From contig SXHT01000124.1 of the NCBI GenBank assembly GCA_005773095.1, forward strand, positions 1 through 18,311: 18,311 nucleotides of DNA. The letters are read 5' to 3'. Positions 15,680 through 18,311 of this stretch are shown in pieces. This DNA comes from Planctomycetaceae bacterium (GTDB taxonomy: Bacteria > Planctomycetota > Planctomycetia > Pirellulales > PALSA-1355). The position numbers and the translations under genes are program-made. The notes under the pieces are model-generated. The model saw only the letters and a list, made by a program, of their open reading frames with translations. It did not search any database and was not told the origin of the DNA. How positions within the stretch are numbered: position 1 is the stretch's first letter; the number at the start of each line of letters is the position of its first letter.

Positions 15680-16588
15680 ATGACGCAAAAGTTTGGCGGT
15701 GTTTGGCCCGCGATGTTGACGCCCCTCGACGAAGCGGGCCGACCGGCGCTCGAGCAAATCGACCAGCTGATCGAGTTGTTCATCGAACAGCGGCTCGGCG
15801 GCCTCTATATTCTTGGCAGCACGGGACAGGGATTGCTCTTGTCGCGCGAGGAGCGGATGGCGGTCGCGGCCCGCATCGTCAAACAAAATGCCGGACGGCT
15901 GCCGGTAATCGTCCACGTGGGCGCCAATACCACCGATGAAGCAATCCATCTGGCTCGCCACGCCTGCGAAATCGGCGCAGATGCGATCTCCAGCGTCGGT
16001 CCCGTCTATTATCCGCTTCCGGCCGACGATATTTTTGAGCACTACGATCGGATCGGCGCGGCCGGTGATTTGCCGTTCTTCGTCTATCAGATCGACGTGG
16101 TGAACCAACCGAAAATCCCGCTGCAGCAATACGTCGCGCGCGTGCTGGAGATTCCGAACATCGCCGGCATGAAAATCACGAGCTCCGATCTTTATCAATT
16201 CGGCCTCGTGCACCGCAACGGGCGCGGGCGTCTGACGCTATTCAGTGGCACCGATCAACTATTCTGCCACGCCCTCCTCAGCGGCGCCGCCGGCGCGATT
16301 GGCACTTTCTACAACCTGTGGGGGCCTGAGTGTCGCGCCGCGCGCGAAGCTCTCCTGGCCGGCAAAGTCGTCGCGGCAAGCCGCTTCATGCTTGCCTTCC
16401 AGCAAGTCACGTATGAAGCTCACATGATTGGCATCTGGCCTTTTCTGCGGGCGGCCATGCAATGTCGCTACAACCTCGACATCGGACCGATGCGCGCTCC
16501 CCTGGCGCAAGTTGTCAAACCCGTCGATGAGACTCGCCTCGTACAATCGCTCGAAGCGATCGAGAAGGCCGGCCACGAGATCGAATGA
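15680..16588 (+). CDS. N-acetylneuraminate lyase/DapA-superfamily aldolase
   Basis: This 302-residue class I aldolase TIM barrel has the Schiff-base lysine K165 in GMKITSSD and the catalytic Tyr Y136 in FFVYQID. The carboxylate-binding motif is GSTGQG (S47-T48-G49-Q50), with Gln where DapA enzymes have Glu (GTTGE). That change, and pairing with an AGE-type epimerase, point to sialic-acid lyase or 2-keto-3-deoxy-acid aldolase chemistry rather than dihydrodipicolinate synthesis. The substrate is inferred, not shown. A strong ribosome binding site (TAGGAG at 15668-15673) precedes ATG 15680. It is the third gene of PhyH-AGE-aldolase, with 66 bases separating it from AGE. It differs in sequence from the DapA-family protein at 9199. 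Confidence 0.9.
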   Translation: MTQKFGGVWPAMLTPLDEAGRPALEQIDQLIELFIEQRLGGLYILGSTGQGLLLSREERMAVAARIVKQNAGRLPVIVHVGANTTDEAIHLARHACEIGADAISSVGPVYYPLPADDIFEHYDRIGAAGDLPFFVYQIDVVNQPKIPLQQYVARVLEIPNIAGMKITSSDLYQFGLVHRNGRGRLTLFSGTDQLFCHALLSGAAGAIGTFYNLWGPECRAAREALLAGKVVAASRFMLAFQQVTYEAHMIGIWPFLRAAMQCRYNLDIGPMRAPLAQVVKPVDETRLVQSLEAIEKAGHEIE

Positions 16589-16609
16589 CCGTCCATCGGC
16601 TGGCTACGC

Positions 16610-16930
16610 TCAGGACACGCTAGCATCTGGCTTTAACCACGTGTCGATGCCGTTGACCGGACTGGGTTCGAGCGCCACCAATCGCTCGAACTGTTCGATG
16701 CTGCCCATGATCCGCGGTTGACCGAGCAGTTGCGGCAGCCCCGGCGGATCGTCCGGATGCATGGCCAACTTCACCCCCGCCTGCTCGGCAACCGGAACCA
16801 CGCGTTTCAAGAAGTATTTCAGATTGTCCCACATGGCCTCTTCTGAAATGGCCGCTTGGCTGCTCGCTGCCGACGGTTGCTGTTGAAACTCAGCCAGATC
16901 GATGAAGGAACGGATGTCCTCAATTCTCAT
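16610..16930 (-). pseudogene. Internal fragment of mannonate dehydratase (UxuA-like)
   Basis: The minus-strand frame carries SEEAMWDNLKYFLKRVVPVA, then EQAGVKLAMHPDDPPGLPQL, then PRIMGSIEQFERLVALEPSP and VNGI. This is the conserved middle of mannonate dehydratase (D-mannonate to 2-keto-3-deoxygluconate). Only about 85 of the usual 350-400 residues match. The N-terminal part is missing, and after NGI the sequence turns into a repeat-like tail (DTWLKPDASVS, stop) that abuts the aldolase stop at 16588. The remaining frame starts at a plausible ATG (MRIEDIRSFIDLAEF), but a functional TIM barrel cannot be made from it. The remnant supports a past hexuronate pathway at this locus. Confidence 0.65.
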
Positions 16931-16977
16931 CCATCATCTCTCAACTCTTATCGCTTCGCACATTCCCACAACCCCGA

Positions 16978-17000
16978 CCCCTCTCCCGAAAGGAGAGGGG
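16978..17000. terminator. Strong GC hairpin, possible terminator
   Basis: CCCCTCTCC and GGAGAGGGG form a perfect 9-bp stem around a 5-base loop (CGAAA). No U-run follows on either strand. It separates the remnant-bearing region from the acpP-fabF locus and may block transcription or simply be a dispersed palindrome. This hairpin type is common in many genomes. Confidence 0.4.
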
Positions 17001-17044
17001 GGCATTCCCTCGTCCGTAGGCGTTTCGCGATCCACGCCGGCTCC

Positions 17045-17062
17045 CCCGTGAACGGTTATAAT
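17045..17062 (+). repeat. Partial copy of the REP outer arm, with a TATAAT
   Basis: CCCGTGAACGGTTA (17045-17058) matches the arm of the repeat at 262-395 exactly over 14 bases, in the orientation of 382-395. It runs into TATAAT (17057-17062), a perfect -10-like hexamer but without a good -35 at the right spacing. A hairpin with a one-base bulge, CCGTAAGC/GCTTCACGG (17063-17085), follows. Confidence 0.55.
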
Positions 17063-17127
17063 CCGTAAGCCTCGAAGCTTCACGGACTTGGGGCGGTCTT
17101 GCCATACGCCAGCAAAGTCGCTATATC

Positions 17128-17157
17128 TTGACCAGTCTTATGAAAACTCTCTATCTT
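17128..17157 (+). promoter_or_regulatory. Candidate sigma-70-type promoter for acpP
   Basis: TTGACC (17128-17133) and TATCTT (17152-17157) are separated by 18 bases. This would place the transcript start near 17165 and give a leader of roughly 60 bases before acpP. The match is partial (5/6 and 4/6 to E. coli consensus), and planctomycete promoters are poorly defined. Confidence 0.4.
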
Positions 17158-17214
17158 TTGACAGTTTTGCCCGCGCCGCCGGTGACTTGGGTGGCTGGGG
17201 AGTGCAATTAACAT

Positions 17215-17220
17215 GGGAGG
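17215..17220 (+). promoter_or_regulatory. Ribosome binding site that decides the acpP start
   Basis: GGGAGG lies seven bases before GTG 17228. It is inside the reading frame if the upstream ATG 17213 were used, so it supports GTG as the real start. Confidence 0.65.
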
Positions 17221-17227
17221 ATCGAAG

Positions 17228-17467
17228 GTGGCGAGCGTTCAAGAACGTGTAATCGACATTGTGGCCGAGCAGCTGGGTGTGGATAAGGAAAAAATCACGC
17301 CCGAGACTTCGTTTGTCAACGACCTGGGAGCCGACTCGCTCGATCAGGTGGAACTGGTGATGGAACTCGAAGAAGAGTTCGACATCAATATTCCGGACGA
17401 CGCGGCCGAGAAAATTCAGACCGTTGGACAGGCGGTGAAATTTATTGAGAGCGCGCAGTCGACCTGA
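17228..17467 (+). CDS. acpP: Acyl carrier protein
   Basis: This small acidic four-helix protein carries growing acyl chains in type II fatty acid synthesis in the cytoplasm. The phosphopantetheine attachment site is DSL in LGADSLDQVELVMELEE, with Ser37 when counted from GTG 17228. That start gives 79 residues, the usual ACP length, and has a GGGAGG ribosome binding site. An upstream ATG at 17213 would add five residues (MGGSK) made of the ribosome binding site itself. The C-terminal IPDDAAEKIQTVGQAVKFIE is characteristic. fabF follows after 181 bases in the same direction, the common acpP-fabF arrangement. Confidence 0.97.
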   Translation: MASVQERVIDIVAEQLGVDKEKITPETSFVNDLGADSLDQVELVMELEEEFDINIPDDAAEKIQTVGQAVKFIESAQST

Positions 17468-17527
17468 CGGCGACTCGCATGGGGTTCAACCACCGATTCT
17501 TCCCAAGGGTTCGGGGTTTTCCCGTAC

Positions 17528-17572
17528 ACGGTTCAGCGGTTGGATCGGACGTCCACGCTCTGGCTGAGCCGT
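17528..17572. other. Inverted repeat in the acpP-fabF gap
   Basis: ACGGTTCAG (17528-17536) pairs with CTGAGCCGT (17564-17572), with one G-U pair across a 27-base loop that contains GGACGTCC. It may modulate expression between acpP and fabF. No U-run follows, so termination is not indicated. Confidence 0.3.
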
Positions 17573-17648
17573 AGAATTCGAGCTCTGAACCCTTATCAAT
17601 TGCCGTGCCAACAGGGAAGTTTACTCCATCCTTGCAGGTAGCACTCAC

Positions 17649-18311
17649 ATGAAACGGCGGGTTGTTGTTACCGGTCTTGGTGTGGTCACGTCGTTGAGTT
17701 GCAAGGTGGAAGATCTATGGCGGCGGATTGTGGCGGGGGAGAGCGGCGTGCATGAGATCAAGCTGTTCGACGTCAGCCAGCACAAGGTGAAATTCGCCGC
17801 CGATATCTGGGATTGGAGCACGGGGGATTACGTTTCGCACAAAGAAGCCAAGCGCGTCGATCGGTTCACGCAGTTTGCCCTGGTCTCGGGCATTGACTCG
17901 GTTCGCGATTCGGGCCTCGACTTCACGAAGGAAGATCCATTCCGGTGCGGCGTGGTGCTGGGCAGCGGCATCGGTGGCCTGCACGAGATCGAAGCCCAAG
18001 TGGAAAAGCTGCTTACCAAAGGCCCGGATCGCGTCTCGGCCCTGACCATCCCCAAGCTGATGGTGAATGCGTGCAGCGGCCAGCTTTCGATTCAGTATGG
18101 GCTCAAGGGGCCGAACTACGCCGTGGCTACGGCGTGTGCCAGCGCCACCAATGCCATCGGCGACGCCTTCAAGGCGATTCAATACGACGATGCCGACATC
18201 ATGCTGACCGGCGGCACCGAAGCGGCAATTACGCCGATGGGTATTGCCGCGTTTGGAAATATGAAAGCCCTGAGCGAACGCAACGATGACCCGCCCCGCG
18301 CTAGCCGTCCC
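17649..18311 (+). CDS. fabF: 3-oxoacyl-ACP synthase II (KAS II), 3' end beyond the window
   Basis: From ATG 17649 the frame stays open to the window end (221 codons, about half of a usual 410-420-residue KAS). It begins MKRRVVVTGLGVVTSLS, the standard KAS start. The catalytic Cys is C163 in VATACASATNAIGDAF, at the same number as in E. coli FabF. GSGIGGLHEIEAQ and the ALSERNDDPPRASRP segment are also family-typical. The enzyme condenses malonyl-ACP with acyl-ACP. The two active-site histidines lie beyond the edge. Pairing with acpP supports FabF rather than another KAS. Confidence 0.96.
   Translation, partial: MKRRVVVTGLGVVTSLSCKVEDLWRRIVAGESGVHEIKLFDVSQHKVKFAADIWDWSTGDYVSHKEAKRVDRFTQFALVSGIDSVRDSGLDFTKEDPFRCGVVLGSGIGGLHEIEAQVEKLLTKGPDRVSALTIPKLMVNACSGQLSIQYGLKGPNYAVATACASATNAIGDAFKAIQYDDADIMLTGGTEAAITPMGIAAFGNMKALSERNDDPPRASRP

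Noticed and set aside
17158..17163. TTGACA as a -35 element for acpP
   Set aside because: The hexamer is perfect, but no -10-like sequence lies 16-18 bases downstream (GGTGAC), so the upstream TTGACC/TATCTT pair was preferred.

Overview
The window looks like chromosomal DNA from a planctomycete, probably of the Pirellulales type. The main reason is the adjacent pair of planctomycete surface/secreted protein families: a PSCyt1/DUF1549/DUF1553 cytochrome-like protein at 3.1-6.3 kb, followed by a Tat-type DUF1501 protein at 6.6-8.0 kb. The gene-poor gaps are full of short palindromic repeats and decayed gene pieces, as is common in large planctomycete genomes. The right edge holds a core fatty-acid locus (acpP, then fabF running off the end).

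Layout from left to right. (1) 1-775 has no intact gene. It carries a possible partial minus-strand frame at the edge, a 134-bp REP-like inverted repeat, and an integrase N-terminus fused to another unidentified remnant. (2) 776-8031 holds a GH42 beta-galactosidase-like enzyme, the PSCyt1/DUF1549/DUF1553 protein, a frameshifted small antitoxin-like remnant, and the DUF1501 protein. (3) 8032-10276 holds a PhyH dioxygenase and a DapA-family aldolase/synthase. A 35-bp inverted repeat (31/35 identical) brackets this pair. (4) 10242-12860 on the minus strand is a two-gene operon, an MFS transporter followed by an enolase-superfamily sugar-acid dehydratase. (5) 13455-16588 on the plus strand, divergent from it, holds a second PhyH dioxygenase, an AGE-family sugar epimerase/isomerase, and an N-acetylneuraminate-lyase-like aldolase. 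(6) 16610-16930 is a truncated mannonate dehydratase piece. (7) 17228 to the end is acpP-fabF.

Regions 3-6 read as a sugar or sugar-acid catabolic island: uptake (MFS), dehydration to a 2-keto-3-deoxy acid (enolase superfamily), retro-aldol cleavage (two DapA-superfamily proteins) and isomerisation (AGE). Two different PhyH oxygenases are each paired with an aldolase. The GH42 enzyme could release the sugars. These substrate assignments are inference.

The most unusual sequence-level observation is in the AGE gene. A 99-bp element with terminal inverted repeats sits in frame at an inter-helix loop and adds exactly 33 residues without a stop. Also notable are the inverted-repeat-bounded PhyH-aldolase cassette, and an enolase C-terminus and stop codon encoded by one of those repeats. 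I saw no tRNA, rRNA or CRISPR array.
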